The notes: a model not told the origin generated them from the letters alone. DNA of 64,000 bases from Vibrio stylophorae (GCF_921293875.1 NZ_CAKLDI010000001.1:1022475-1086474), one strand, 5' to 3'; shown: positions 47,962-57,117, counted from the first letter of the stretch. Made by a program: numbers and translations.

Positions 47962-49596
47962 TTAGTTGAGATATTTGGCCTCAAAGCGGCGCAAATCTTG
48001 TTCATGGCGAATCTGTAGGTACTGTTTGGTTGAGAGGCTGGCGCTAATTTTCGGTGGTTGGTTTTGTTCAACCCAAGGTTCAAAGGAGGCGAGAATATTG
48101 CCATCCGCATCATAAATCCCTTGGCCGCCGAGAAAGCTGTAGGCCAGCGCATTTTTCGCAATCATTTTGAGCTGGTTATAACTGAGCTGCTGCTCTTGTG
48201 CTGCGCGAATATATTCCATGGTGAGATTTGAGCGAGAAACACCCTCATCATCAGTTGCGAGCGTCACAGGGACGCCAGCATCAAGATAGAGGTGCAGCGG
48301 GTGATCTTTGCCTTTGATACCAAGGATACTGTGATTACTGGAAAGACAAATTTCAACGGCAATGCCGTGCTCGCGCATTTTGGCCATGGTTTTTGCTGGA
48401 TTACTCTCCCACGCAATGGCAACGCCATGACCGATGCGTTCTGCATGACCTTTGATGATGGTTTGTGAAATGCGATCGCGCATGGGCTCAACGGGGGACT
48501 CACGTAGCACCAGCTCCCCTGCATGTAGGGCGATATTTGGCGCGCCATATTTCTGCCAAAAATAATCGATGATCGCCATTTGAGTCTCGAAATTGGCGAG
48601 TGCGGGTAGGCCTGATTCATTTTGCACGAGATTGGTCGCCACAATATTGGGATGTAAGGTCGATGCCTTCATATAGGCGGCAGCTTGCAAAAATGAATCA
48701 TAGGGACCGTCAAGCCGCTTCATTTGTGAAATGTAGCGCACCACGATATCGGGCTGGGGACCAATGGTGGTCAGCCCTTGAGTGTTGAGCACCTGCTCTA
48801 TGGTTGCTTCTCTTGTTGCCATAAATCGGTCAATGGCTTGCTTAAATTGCGCGCCTTCAAGGTAGGGCGCAATTTTTTGGTAATTGGCTTCAAAGTTGTT
48901 GGGGTCAAAGGCGGATTCAGGCAATTTTTCTTTGAGTGTCGCCATTACCTCTGGTGGGGTGGTACTGGCCATCAGTTCGACATAGCGAATATGCTGCTGG
49001 TGATTGCGTAGCAAAATGAGCGCGATGGATTGATCATCCCAATCGGGAATGGCGCTATGTGCAAAGGTATCAAAGAAATGATCTTGGCCATCGTCGGTAT
49101 TTTCATGCCAACCACGCATGCTGACGATATCGAGATAGGCAAGAAGCTGTGGTTGATATTGGCTCTTATAAATCAGTGAATGAGCACGGATCACGCAATC
49201 ATGATCTTTGATTTTCCCTTCACAGGGAACTTGCTTACTCGCTGAGTTGGGATGAAATTGCTCGTTCGAGGCAAAGATTTTCATCTGCTGAACATCAAAG
49301 TAGTCGCCTTGCTGCGCAGCAAAGAGCAGACCATGTTCAATGTAATTGGCGCCGCTGGCGTGATTATGCAGATCGCCGCCTTTGGGAAATTCGGTCATCC
49401 AAACCACCATTTGTGGCGTTTGATAACGAATTTTCGCGAGCGGATCATCACTGTCATAAAAGCTGGATGAACAGCCGCTCATGGAGATCAGCAAGATGAT
49501 GAGAAACGCATGAACATAAGTATTGATATGGCGGGACATATGTCGCCAACGAACAGCACAAGGCGTTGACGAGGATAACAAACGAGTGGGTCGCAT
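47962..49596 (-). CDS. Exported adenosine-deaminase-family lipoprotein
   Basis: Envelope lipoprotein (544 residues from the chosen start) with a metal-dependent deaminase domain, likely turning extracellular or periplasmic adenosine into inosine. The signal ends in the lipobox SMSGC. Deaminase motifs in order: PKGGDLHNHASG (metal ligands), HAGE, ERIGHG, SSNHSI and LATDDEGV. The GGDLHNH form and the extra N-terminal region recall ADGF-type secreted deaminases. Start is uncertain: ATG 49596 has GAGG 8 bases upstream but gives a long N-terminus; ATG 49539 gives a normal signal peptide without a ribosome site. Function is by family only. Confidence 0.88.
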   Translation of the reverse strand: MRPTRLLSSSTPCAVRWRHMSRHINTYVHAFLIILLISMSGCSSSFYDSDDPLAKIRYQTPQMVVWMTEFPKGGDLHNHASGANYIEHGLLFAAQQGDYFDVQQMKIFASNEQFHPNSASKQVPCEGKIKDHDCVIRAHSLIYKSQYQPQLLAYLDIVSMRGWHENTDDGQDHFFDTFAHSAIPDWDDQSIALILLRNHQQHIRYVELMASTTPPEVMATLKEKLPESAFDPNNFEANYQKIAPYLEGAQFKQAIDRFMATREATIEQVLNTQGLTTIGPQPDIVVRYISQMKRLDGPYDSFLQAAAYMKASTLHPNIVATNLVQNESGLPALANFETQMAIIDYFWQKYGAPNIALHAGELVLRESPVEPMRDRISQTIIKGHAERIGHGVAIAWESNPAKTMAKMREHGIAVEICLSSNHSILGIKGKDHPLHLYLDAGVPVTLATDDEGVSRSNLTMEYIRAAQEQQLSYNQLKMIAKNALAYSFLGGQGIYDADGNILASFEPWVEQNQPPKISASLSTKQYLQIRHEQDLRRFEAKYLN

Positions 49597-49855
49597 GGGG
49601 TGATCCTCGGTGGTGGAATGCCTAAGTATGGTTGGCAAAATCCAGCCAAGGTGTGATGGATCCCGAGAAATAAAAAACGATATCAGTGAGAGTGTAAGGC
49701 TTCGCTTAGGTAGCGCATGATGCTTAGCAAGCTAAGGTATGCGCTCAAAAAGCGAGAAAATTTCCATGGTCGCCTCTGACTCTCAATGAAAAGCCAGCAA
49801 AAATGCGTGTTGTCGACTAAGTTCAGCGAGTGGAACTCAAAGAGGAAAGTACGCG

Positions 49856-50554
49856 ATGAACAAGTTACTCGCAGAAGGTTTTGGTACATTTTGGCTGGTG
49901 CTCGGCGGCTGTGGTAGTGCAGTGCTCGCTGCTGGGGTGCCAGATTTAGGCATCGGTTTTTTAGGCGTTGCGCTGGCTTTTGGTTTAACTGTGGTCACCA
50001 TGGCCTATGCCATTGGCCATATTTCAGGTTGTCATTTAAATCCCGCGATTACCGTCGGTTTATGGCTTGGCGGCCGATTTGACGGCAAGGAAGTGCTGCC
50101 CTATATCTTGGCGCAGGTTGTGGGGGGGATTGTGGCTGGTGGCGTGCTTTATTTGATTGCCACAGGCCAAGCTGGGTTTGATTTGAAAGCGTCTGGCTTT
50201 GCCGCCAATGGGTATGGTGAGCATTCTCCGGGACAATATTCATTGCTTGCCGCTTTGGTTTGCGAAATCGTCATGACCGCGATGTTTTTAATTGTGATTA
50301 TGGGCTCGACGGATTCACGTGCGCCGCAAGGATTTGCGCCCTTAGCCATTGGTTTGTGTTTAACCCTGATTCACCTGATCTCGATTCCTGTCACCAACAC
50401 CTCTGTGAACCCTGCGCGTAGTACTGGGGTTGCAGTTTATATGGGCGATTGGGCTGTGAGTCAGCTTTGGCTCTTTTGGCTTGCGCCCATTGTCGGCGGC
50501 ATCATCGGTGCGCTGATTTACAACTGCATGGCCGGTAAAGATCAAGCCAGCTGA
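49856..50554 (+). CDS. aqpZ: Aquaporin Z
   Basis: Inner-membrane water channel (232 residues) with six helices and both NPA boxes ([14 protein letters not shown]). The Arg after the second NPA, a Thr/Cys-type neighbourhood ([12 protein letters not shown]) and the short length fit AqpZ rather than GlpF. Strong site GAGGAA 8 bases before the ATG. It is the second MIP channel in the window (see glpF at the left edge). The 49597-49855 gap before it holds its promoter and no gene. Confidence 0.95.
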   Translation: MNKLLAEGFGTFWLVLGGCGSAVLAAGVPDLGIGFLGVALAFGLTVVTMAYAIGHISGCHLNPAITVGLWLGGRFDGKEVLPYILAQVVGGIVAGGVLYLIATGQAGFDLKASGFAANGYGEHSPGQYSLLAALVCEIVMTAMFLIVIMGSTDSRAPQGFAPLAIGLCLTLIHLISIPVTNTSVNPARSTGVAVYMGDWAVSQLWLFWLAPIVGGIIGALIYNCMAGKDQAS

Positions 50555-50579
50555 TACTTGTCTTGATTGAAGGGAAAAC

Positions 50580-50604
50580 AAAAAGCGGGCTCAGCCCGCT
50601 TTTT
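50580..50604. terminator. Bidirectional terminator, GCGGGC type
   Basis: AAAAAGCGGGCT / AGCCCGCTTTTT around one base. Between aqpZ and the PACE gene. Confidence 0.93.
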
Positions 50605-50653
50605 GTTGGATGTAGATTGGCATGATTCGCTGTACTTGGAACATCAACAGTTA

Positions 50654-51079
50654 TTAGGCTGGTGAAAATACGCGTCGAATCAGCAGGGCGCGTAGGTGGT
50701 CGTAAAGCAAATTAAAGACAAAGGCATAACAGGTGATAAAGATAGTCATGCTTAAATCCATCAAAAAAGCATGCAGCAATGATGTTTTAAGGGCATAGGC
50801 AAAGACTGGCACCGTAAAGCAGATTAAACCGGCTTCAAATAAAACAACGTGAAAGATGCGCAGCTTTAAAGGGCGCAGGGTTTTCTCACCTGGAAAAAAA
50901 CGATCGAATACCAAATTAAAAAAGTAGTTCCAAATCATTGCGATGGTTGCGATGGTTATCATAGTTCCTGATAGCACAGCAACAGGTTGATCGGTGAAGA
51001 GGATCAGCGCAATGATGGAAAAAGTGATCGCTAAAATTTCAAATAGCACAGCATGAAATATTCGCTCAGCCACACTCAT
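50654..51079 (-). CDS. PACE-family efflux protein
   Basis: Inner-membrane protein (141 residues) with four helices, made of two repeats of the bacterial transmembrane pair domain. Each repeat starts RIFHAVLFE / RIFHVVLFE; the first ends in WNYFFNLVFDRFFPG and the second in FVFNLLYDHLR. This is the AceI/PACE family of proton-coupled exporters for chlorhexidine and short diamines (cadaverine, putrescine). A divergent LysR gene (51185) is its likely regulator, as for AceI/AceR. With the norspermidine operon nearby, a polyamine substrate is attractive but unproved. Confidence 0.9.
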   Translation of the reverse strand: MSVAERIFHAVLFEILAITFSIIALILFTDQPVAVLSGTMITIATIAMIWNYFFNLVFDRFFPGEKTLRPLKLRIFHVVLFEAGLICFTVPVFAYALKTSLLHAFLMDLSMTIFITCYAFVFNLLYDHLRALLIRRVFSPA

Positions 51080-51184
51080 GAATGTTCTCCAGAAAGATTT
51101 TGATTGATTTGGGGCGCTGATTATACGGAGAATAACGAAAACACAATGTTAACAGCTATCACGAAAAGTGATGGGTGAGCGTCC

Positions 51185-52099
51185 ATGTATACCCTAGAGC
51201 AATTAAAAATATTTGTGACTGTGTGCGAATGCGGCTCTTTTTCTGCAGCAGCGAGAAAACTGAAACGTGCACAATCTGGTGTTAGTCAGGCGGTGGCTAA
51301 TTTAGAGATAGAGATTGATCAGCAGCTTTTTCATCGCGATAAGAACAAACCCGAGCTGACGGTGAGTGGCCGTGCGCTATTGCCTGTGGTGCGGGCGATT
51401 TTGCACCAGCAGCATTATTTTGAGCAAAAAATAGAATCCATCGCGAGCGATCATGAGCAAGAGCTGGTGATTGCCGTGGACGAAAGCTTGGTTGATGATA
51501 GCTTGATCGCTCTATTTGCTGATTTAGCAGCGCATTTCCCTAATACTGATTTTGATTTGGTCAGTGCATCAACCTTTGAAGTTGATGAGATGGTGCGTCA
51601 GGGGCGGGCGCAAATTGGCATTCACTATGTGGGTGGCGATCTAAAAGATGCGGTGGACTTCTTTTTATTGGGGCAAGCCAAATTCGTCAACATTAGTGCG
51701 CCGCAGCATCCTCTTGCTCAGTTTGCGCAGGTGACCGATAGCGATTTAAAACGCTATCGGCAATGTGTACATCGGGATGCTCAGCACCATGAATTATGGT
51801 TTACCTACGCCATTAGTAATGCCAAATGGTATGCCAACTCCCATGAAAATGTGGTTGCTTTGGTGGTGCAAAATGTGGGCTGGGCCAATGTGCCAGAGCG
51901 CCATGCGAAAAAGTTACTGAGTCAGAAAAAATTGGTGCGCTTACCTGTGGTACATGAAAGAGATGGCTGGTTGACCCATGTCGGCTGCTCGATTTCGCGT
52001 CGCTGCGTCAACGGACCAGTGCTCCGCCACCTGCTGGCACAGTTGCAACAATATCGTTTTGAACATGATCACTGGCAAAAGCAGAGTCATAAGAAATAA
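51185..52099 (+). CDS. LysR-family regulator, divergent from the PACE gene
   Basis: DNA-binding regulator (304 residues). N-terminal winged helix (about 3-60: YTLEQLKIFVTVCECGSF, SAAARKLKRAQSGVSQAVANLE split at the SAAA helix) and a periplasmic-binding-type effector domain. Its start lies 105 bases from the PACE gene start on the other strand, so the shared gap is its probable operator. Inducer unknown. Only the helix-turn-helix half is closely family-like. Confidence 0.93.
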   Translation: MYTLEQLKIFVTVCECGSFSAAARKLKRAQSGVSQAVANLEIEIDQQLFHRDKNKPELTVSGRALLPVVRAILHQQHYFEQKIESIASDHEQELVIAVDESLVDDSLIALFADLAAHFPNTDFDLVSASTFEVDEMVRQGRAQIGIHYVGGDLKDAVDFFLLGQAKFVNISAPQHPLAQFAQVTDSDLKRYRQCVHRDAQHHELWFTYAISNAKWYANSHENVVALVVQNVGWANVPERHAKKLLSQKKLVRLPVVHERDGWLTHVGCSISRRCVNGPVLRHLLAQLQQYRFEHDHWQKQSHKK

Positions 52100-52373
52100 T
52101 TGTTGTCCCTATGAAGCAAATAAAACGTTTTACCTATTTTGTTTTACTACACGATTTGTGGATTTTCGTGGGAGTAAATAGTTGGTTGAACGGTTGTATA
52201 TTTAAGAGCAGGTTACGTTGATATTGCTGCAACACAGGATCAGTTAAATCAAAAAAATATGATGTTTCGTGGAAATGCGAAATTATGCATATGAATCATA
52301 ACTCATTGAAATATTAGAATAGGCATTCTTTAGAACGGTTACCCTGTTCAATTTCATCATGAAGGGATTATCA

Positions 52374-52811
52374 ATGAGAAAGGTGTTGTTTGTTGTAGGT
52401 GCTCTATTGCTGAGTGGGTGTATGTCGACTGGGTCACAGCAGGTGGCTAAAAATGATCCACGGCCTTGTGCTAAGAATCTAACGGTAGAAGGCAGCTTTA
52501 TCACTGGACGCCAATTTAAAACGACCGGATTCGTTTCAGGAACATCGAAAAATAAAGCGTATCAAAAAGTGTATAAGCATTTAGCAATGGAAGGCTGGAA
52601 CATTGTGAATGCAAATAAAGAGATGGGGATTATCAATGCGAGTCAAGCCGTCTCATTTGGTGAGGGCGAAACGGCACCACTGAATGTGATGGTTGAACCA
52701 CAAAAAGGTGGTGTTGATGTATTTGTTTCTTTTGCGATTGGCGGCGGTGTATCAACGTCCAAAGACGCTGTCATTGACGCATTCTGTAAAATTGTTCTTT
52801 CTGCCAAATAA
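52374..52811 (+). CDS. Lipoprotein of unknown function
   Basis: 145 residues, lipobox LLSGC at about 12-16. AAGGGA 6 bases before ATG 52374 fixes the start. The mature domain (about 30-140) has a pattern of alternating strands and a helix, with FKTTGFVSGTSKNKAYQKV and a Gly-rich AIGGGVSTS near the end. Cys at 32 and near the C-terminus could pair. Not recognised. The 52100-52373 gap is A+T-rich and holds only its promoter. Confidence 0.7.
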   Translation: MRKVLFVVGALLLSGCMSTGSQQVAKNDPRPCAKNLTVEGSFITGRQFKTTGFVSGTSKNKAYQKVYKHLAMEGWNIVNANKEMGIINASQAVSFGEGETAPLNVMVEPQKGGVDVFVSFAIGGGVSTSKDAVIDAFCKIVLSAK

Positions 52812-52818
52812 TGAAATA

Positions 52819-52845
52819 AAAACAGGCCGTAAGGCCTGTTTTTTT
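52819..52845. terminator. Bidirectional terminator at 52.8 kb
   Basis: AAAACAGGCC / GGCCTGTTTT, loop GTAA, followed by T run. Confidence 0.9.
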
Positions 52846-52876
52846 GTTTCATTTAAAATAGTGAAGCCTCAGCTCG

Positions 52877-54025
52877 CTATTTTTTCGCAGTATTCCCCTT
52901 ATCCGCGACCACCTTGGTGTAATCCGCTGGAACTTCTAAAAGCGCATCGGCTACTGGCATCATGCGAACATTGGTGACTTCATAGATATATTGAAATACG
53001 GGGGTTGTTTTCCAAGCGTTGGGATCGGTTTCATTCAAGCCCATGGCATCTTGTGCAAGCCCGCCGAGAAAATCGACAGCGACGCCTTCAATATCAGTTG
53101 GCGCACTTTGCTCGCTGTTATCGGTTGGTTGGTTTTGCTCAGGGCAGGTGGTTTGATTGACATACCAAGCCATATCGATTTGCAGTGGATAGCCCTTAAT
53201 TTTACGCAGCTCTCGTGTATAGCGATTGTAGGTGTTGCTGTCGCGATGTTGGGTATCCCCTGAAAAAGCGCTGAGTGCGCGATAGCCATCTTCACCAATA
53301 ATGCGTGATAAATCGTTATTATCGCCCGTCTTCGCAAGGTAATTATCGGTAAAGGCTTGATGTACTTTCCAGGCTTCATTCATCGTTTGAGTTGGCTGTG
53401 TCGTCCATACATGAATGCGCAAAATACTGGTGTCTTTATTGCCTGCGTTATCCTTAGATTCCGTATGCCACTCGACCAAATACCCATCGGTGCGCATGCC
53501 AGCAATCTCTTTTTGTTGGCCTGTTTTTTTCACCACATAATTTTCTTTGCTTAGGCGCACCGGACATTGCTCAACAGGCTCTTCTGGCATGGCGTTGTCG
53601 CCTTGCTCATCCTCTGGCTCAGGTGCCCAGTTAAATTGAAAATCATCACAACTATGGATGCCGCAGTTGCGATAGGTCTTGGCAATATCATCTGCAAGCT
53701 GAGCACGTCCACGCTTCATATCGATAAAGTCACTGGTTTGAGCATTCGCCCAGCGCAATAGCATGTTTTTAAAACGCATATCATCGCTAATACGACGTTG
53801 GTTATCTCGAGTGAGTACCAATTGGGTCCCTGTGAGGTTTGGCGCGCTGCTGCCTGTGACCGTGAGTTTGGCATTGAGCACAGCAGTCATCGCTTGTGGC
53901 TCACCGACGCTGAGTTGTGGCTCAAGGAACGCAATATAAGAGCTGGTGCTAGCGCCGCAAGCACTGAGCAGCACTGCGGTTGCAGCTGCAAGGGCTGCAG
54001 ATGATAGTGTTGAACTGATGTTCAT
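52877..54025 (-). CDS. Large lipoprotein of unknown function
   Basis: 382 residues from ATG 54025. Signal with lipobox LLSAC (about 17-21). The mature part has an acidic stretch (APEPEDEQGDNAMPEEP) flanked by cysteines (NCGIHSC, EQCPVRL) and a C-terminal AVDFLGGLAQ region. Not recognised. An open frame runs 107 codons further, but its composition is unlike protein and it lacks a ribosome site, so I exclude it. The 54026-54373 region upstream holds its promoter and no supported gene (a 65-codon frame at 54134 lacks a start site). Confidence 0.7.
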   Translation of the reverse strand: MNISSTLSSAALAAATAVLLSACGASTSSYIAFLEPQLSVGEPQAMTAVLNAKLTVTGSSAPNLTGTQLVLTRDNQRRISDDMRFKNMLLRWANAQTSDFIDMKRGRAQLADDIAKTYRNCGIHSCDDFQFNWAPEPEDEQGDNAMPEEPVEQCPVRLSKENYVVKKTGQQKEIAGMRTDGYLVEWHTESKDNAGNKDTSILRIHVWTTQPTQTMNEAWKVHQAFTDNYLAKTGDNNDLSRIIGEDGYRALSAFSGDTQHRDSNTYNRYTRELRKIKGYPLQIDMAWYVNQTTCPEQNQPTDNSEQSAPTDIEGVAVDFLGGLAQDAMGLNETDPNAWKTTPVFQYIYEVTNVRMMPVADALLEVPADYTKVVADKGNTAKK

Positions 54026-54334
54026 CGCGAACTTATCCGTGTTTGAGTGAAATTTTCGGTAACTTATCATTTTGTTTTCATTGGATTTGTTTAGTTTTAT
54101 CAAAAGTGAGTTCAGCTCGAAAAAATCACTGTAATGACAGCGAAATATTTTCCAAATCAATTCGTTAAGAGAGAAAAGTTGAATAAAGCGAAGCTGTATC
54201 CGCTGGGGGAATATGAAGGTGTTTTTTCTGCGATGATATTTGAAATGGGGTTTGAGACACTTGTAGAAATGGGTCTTGAGGATAGATGTGAAGACTTTCC
54301 AGAGAAGAAAAAGAAAAATAAAGTGAGATAAAAG

Positions 54335-54366
54335 TAGGCACCTCACATGCTGCGCTAAGGTGCCTA
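54335..54366 (-). terminator. Terminator of the 54374 VOC gene
   Basis: TAGGCACCT / AGGTGCCTA arms with a 14-base loop, T-rich on the minus side. Confidence 0.65.
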
Positions 54367-54373
54367 ATTTTAG

Positions 54374-54889
54374 TTAACCAGTATATGCGCCACTGCTGTA
54401 GTGCAACTCATAGCTGTGTGAATAGATCTCCAGAATGTTACCAAATGGGTCTTCCATATAGATCATGCGATAAGGTTTTTCGCCTGGATAGTAATAGCGC
54501 GGTGCTTTCATGCGTTTTTTACCGCCAGCCGCGACAATTTTTTCAGCCAAGCCTTCAACATCTGGATCTTGTACACAGAAGTGGAAGATGCCGGTTTTCC
54601 AGTATTCAAAGTTGTTTTCAGGGTTTTCTTGGTTATCAAACTCAAAGAGTTCAACGCCAATGCGATCGCCCGTGGAAAGGTGAGCAATACGAAAACGCGC
54701 CCAGCCAGCGCCAAAGACATCGGTACACATTTCGCCAATGGCTGAGTCATCTTCGATGATCTCTGTGGGTGGCATAATTAAATACCAGCCAAGCACTTCA
54801 GTATAAAATTTGACCGCCGCTTCTAGGTTCGGAACTGAAATACCGATATGAGAAAAGCTGCGTGGGTAGGTTGGGTTTGTCTGTGTCAT
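54374..54889 (-). CDS. VOC (glyoxalase-fold) protein
   Basis: Cytosolic VOC-superfamily protein (171 residues), perhaps a lyase or dioxygenase. FSHIGISVPNLEAAVKFYTEVLG is the standard first repeat; later metal-ligand candidates are the His of GIFHFCVQDPD and the Glu of DPFGNILEIY. GGAGGTGC 5 bases before ATG 54889 is a strong ribosome site. Substrate is not readable; glyoxalase I is only one option. Confidence 0.85.
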   Translation of the reverse strand: MTQTNPTYPRSFSHIGISVPNLEAAVKFYTEVLGWYLIMPPTEIIEDDSAIGEMCTDVFGAGWARFRIAHLSTGDRIGVELFEFDNQENPENNFEYWKTGIFHFCVQDPDVEGLAEKIVAAGGKKRMKAPRYYYPGEKPYRMIYMEDPFGNILEIYSHSYELHYSSGAYTG

Positions 54890-55113
54890 CTTAAGCACCT
54901 CCAATCGAGAACAAGGCAAGTGTAGCCAAAGACAAAACCTATAAAAAATTATCATTTATTCTTAATTTGATAATTATTTGTAATAAATCTATCGCCTTGA
55001 ATGTTCAAAGCTGCGGGTGTGGTTGGCGTTTATCTCTCAGAAAATAAGTAGGATATGGCACTTTCAGTGCCTAGCGGTTTAACCCCGTCGGTATTGAATC
55101 AGCAAAATAGAGA

Positions 55114-55839
55114 ATGAAGATGAGTGAAGAATATAATGATGTGATCTCTCGCCACTACGCAGCATATCGCCCGCCACTGCATCAATTGATTTTGGCAAAA
55201 GCGCTCGCGTCCATGCCTGCGGTAACTTTGGGATTAGATATTGGTTGTGGCACTGGGGTCTCGAGCCGCGCCTTGCAGCCCTATTACCGCAAAATCATTG
55301 CGATTGACCCAAGTGAGGCGATGATTGCAAAGGCGCATGGCGATTCGAATATTGAATACCGAGTCGGTTGCGGTGAGCAGATTGATTTGCCAGAGCAAAG
55401 CGTGGATTTGGTCACCTTTGCAGGCTCTTTGTTTTATGCAAAATCACCCGCTTTGGTCACTGAGTTAGTGCGTGTTCTCAAGCCACAAGCTGTGGTGCTG
55501 GCCTACGATTTTGAGGTGAATCTTGACGTCTATTTGGCGCTCTTTGATATTGCGCTCAATCGCGTACAGATTGATTATGACCATGCGATTAATTTTGATG
55601 ATTGCCCATCGTTTCAAGCGATAGACATCGCACAAAGCAAGGTTGCGTTACCGGTGAGCGCACAAGAAATTGCTCATGTATTGTTGTCATCGACTGCGCG
55701 TTATGAGGCGTTATCGGAGAAGTTTGGCCAAGAGGACCCCTTTGATGCCATGGTGGCCGTGCTCCATCAGCATGCAGCGACGCATCAAATTGAGGCCGAA
55801 ATATATTATTCACGTTATCAGTATCAGCCGCTGCTCTAA
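55114..55839 (+). CDS. Class I SAM-dependent methyltransferase
   Basis: Cytosolic methyltransferase (241 residues). SAM motif I LGLDIGCGTGVSS, acidic loop IAIDPSEAM, motif II VDLVTFAGSLFY and LVRVLKP. The C-terminal half is not like a named subfamily I know, so substrate is unknown. ATG 55114 or 55120 could start it. It lies between two VOC genes and a GNAT gene; co-function is possible but unsupported. Confidence 0.85.
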   Translation: MKMSEEYNDVISRHYAAYRPPLHQLILAKALASMPAVTLGLDIGCGTGVSSRALQPYYRKIIAIDPSEAMIAKAHGDSNIEYRVGCGEQIDLPEQSVDLVTFAGSLFYAKSPALVTELVRVLKPQAVVLAYDFEVNLDVYLALFDIALNRVQIDYDHAINFDDCPSFQAIDIAQSKVALPVSAQEIAHVLLSSTARYEALSEKFGQEDPFDAMVAVLHQHAATHQIEAEIYYSRYQYQPLL

Positions 55840-55933
55840 GGCGTGCCCAAGAAGCGAGCCTAAGTAGGCTGAGTACCAAACTGTCGTTGAATGGGGGACG
55901 GGAGAAGCGATTTTGAATGTGAAGGATGGTGGC

Positions 55934-56383
55934 ATGCAAATTGAGCGCGCGAGCCAGGCAGATGCCGCATCCATACAGATGCTCGTTGAACAGGTTTCCA
56001 CGCAAAGCATTTTGCCCGATTTAACCTTGCAGGGTCGCAGCGCTTATCTGCGCTTTATGCAAGAGGAGATGGCATCGATCTTTGAGGATGCGCGATATCT
56101 CATTGTGAAAATGAGTCAGGGCCAGGATCTGATGGGTTTCGCAGCTTTGCGCGATGGACACTATCTGAGTCATCTCTTTGTGGCACTATCATGGCAAAGA
56201 CGTGGTGTGGGGCGGCAGCTACTCAATGCATTGTGCGCGCATGCCCGATCGAATCAAATTTCACTTCGTTCATCAATCAATGCGCTTGGATTTTATCAAT
56301 CCCTAGGCTTTCAAAAAACGGGGCCAGAAGCCACGTATCAAGGGATTCGCTATGTGCCTATGCGGCTGCAATTACGGCGATAA
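55934..56383 (+). CDS. GNAT-family acetyltransferase
   Basis: 149 residues. Acetyl-CoA loop QRRGVGRQLLNAL after the strand HYLSHLFVALSW, then the typical NALGFYQSLGFQKTG end. ATG 55934 has AAGG 8 bases upstream; a TTG at 55913 with GGAG is an alternative that adds 7 residues. Substrate unknown. Confidence 0.85.
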   Translation: MQIERASQADAASIQMLVEQVSTQSILPDLTLQGRSAYLRFMQEEMASIFEDARYLIVKMSQGQDLMGFAALRDGHYLSHLFVALSWQRRGVGRQLLNALCAHARSNQISLRSSINALGFYQSLGFQKTGPEATYQGIRYVPMRLQLRR

Positions 56384-56462
56384 CTAGCGCGCATGGGTTC
56401 GGTTGAACCGTGGATGGACGGTGAAGGAAACTGCCGTTTGTTATCAAAAGGAGTATGCGGCC

Positions 56463-56837
56463 ATGAAAAAATTACACCTTGCTCTGGGAAGCCATGATAT
56501 CGAAGCCAGCGTCGATGATTACAACCAGCGTTTGGGTCAATCGCCTGAGCTATATATTGAAGGTGAATATGCATTGTGGCGTACTGAGAGCCTGAATTTG
56601 TCGGTGCGACGTGTGGCAGAAAGCGAGTCAGGACAGCTGCGCCATTTGGGCTGGGAAGATGCCAATGCCACGGAATTTCGCCAAGAATCTGATGTGAATG
56701 GCATTGTATGGGAGCATTTTCATGCGGAACATCAAGTGCAGGAAATTTTAGAGGCATGGCCTGCGATATTGGCCAGTTGGCCCCTTGAACCCAGTGCTCA
56801 GTGCGAAAAAGCAGTGTCCACAACGTCTGCGGACTAA
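56463..56837 (+). CDS. Small VOC-like protein
   Basis: 124 residues. The N-terminal run LHLALGSHDIEASVDDYNQRLGQSPEL is a VOC beta-alpha unit; a second half with HLGWED and IVWEHFHAEH follows. AAGGAG 9 bases before ATG 56463 supports the start. The substrate is unknown. It is convergent with the NifW-like gene. Confidence 0.72.
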   Translation: MKKLHLALGSHDIEASVDDYNQRLGQSPELYIEGEYALWRTESLNLSVRRVAESESGQLRHLGWEDANATEFRQESDVNGIVWEHFHAEHQVQEILEAWPAILASWPLEPSAQCEKAVSTTSAD

Positions 56838-56841
56838 ATGA

Positions 56842-57117
56842 TTAGCGGCGCTGGCAAGTGGTGCAGCCACGGCAAGCTGAGCGTGTGTGTTTATCCAGCA
56901 GACTGCGCTGAATTTTACAATAGGCGTTTTTTAGTGCGCGCCTAGCCTCAAACCAATCTTGCGGCGGTTTTAAAATCAAATTGCCGCGAAAGCGCTTGGC
57001 CAGCGCCTCACCATGTTCTTCAATAAAGCGGCGATCATAGCCAATCTCAAAATAATCCATGGCTTGCTCAATTTGTGTAAAACGGGCAATGATTTGCTCA
57101 ATCTCATTTTGGCTCAT
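56842..57117 (-). CDS. NifW-like small protein
   Basis: 91 residues. Its central pattern (ARFTQIEQAMDYFEIGYD, then ILKPPQDWFEARRALKNAYCKIQ) resembles NifW, the nitrogenase-protecting protein, but no nif gene is here, so nitrogen fixation is not implied. The C-terminus ends in CRGCTTC, a possible metal-binding Cys cluster. ATG 57117 lies inside the end of the upstream kinase gene (overlap 14 bases), so they are co-translated; longer starts at 57156 and 57198 are possible. Family similarity is moderate. Confidence 0.6.
   Translation of the reverse strand: MSQNEIEQIIARFTQIEQAMDYFEIGYDRRFIEEHGEALAKRFRGNLILKPPQDWFEARRALKNAYCKIQRSLLDKHTRSACRGCTTCQRR

Noticed and set aside
44490-50604. Reading the repeated GCGGGC hairpins as mobile MITEs
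   Set aside because: Each is only about 25 bases, sits exactly at gene ends and has a T run, which fits terminators; no target-site duplications are visible.
54134-54331. 65-codon plus-strand frame rich in Lys and Glu
   Set aside because: No ribosome site, no recognisable pattern, and it lies in a likely promoter region for the 52877 gene.
56842-57117. Nitrogen fixation locus suggested by the NifW-like protein
   Set aside because: No other nif gene is present and NifW-like proteins occur in non-fixing bacteria.
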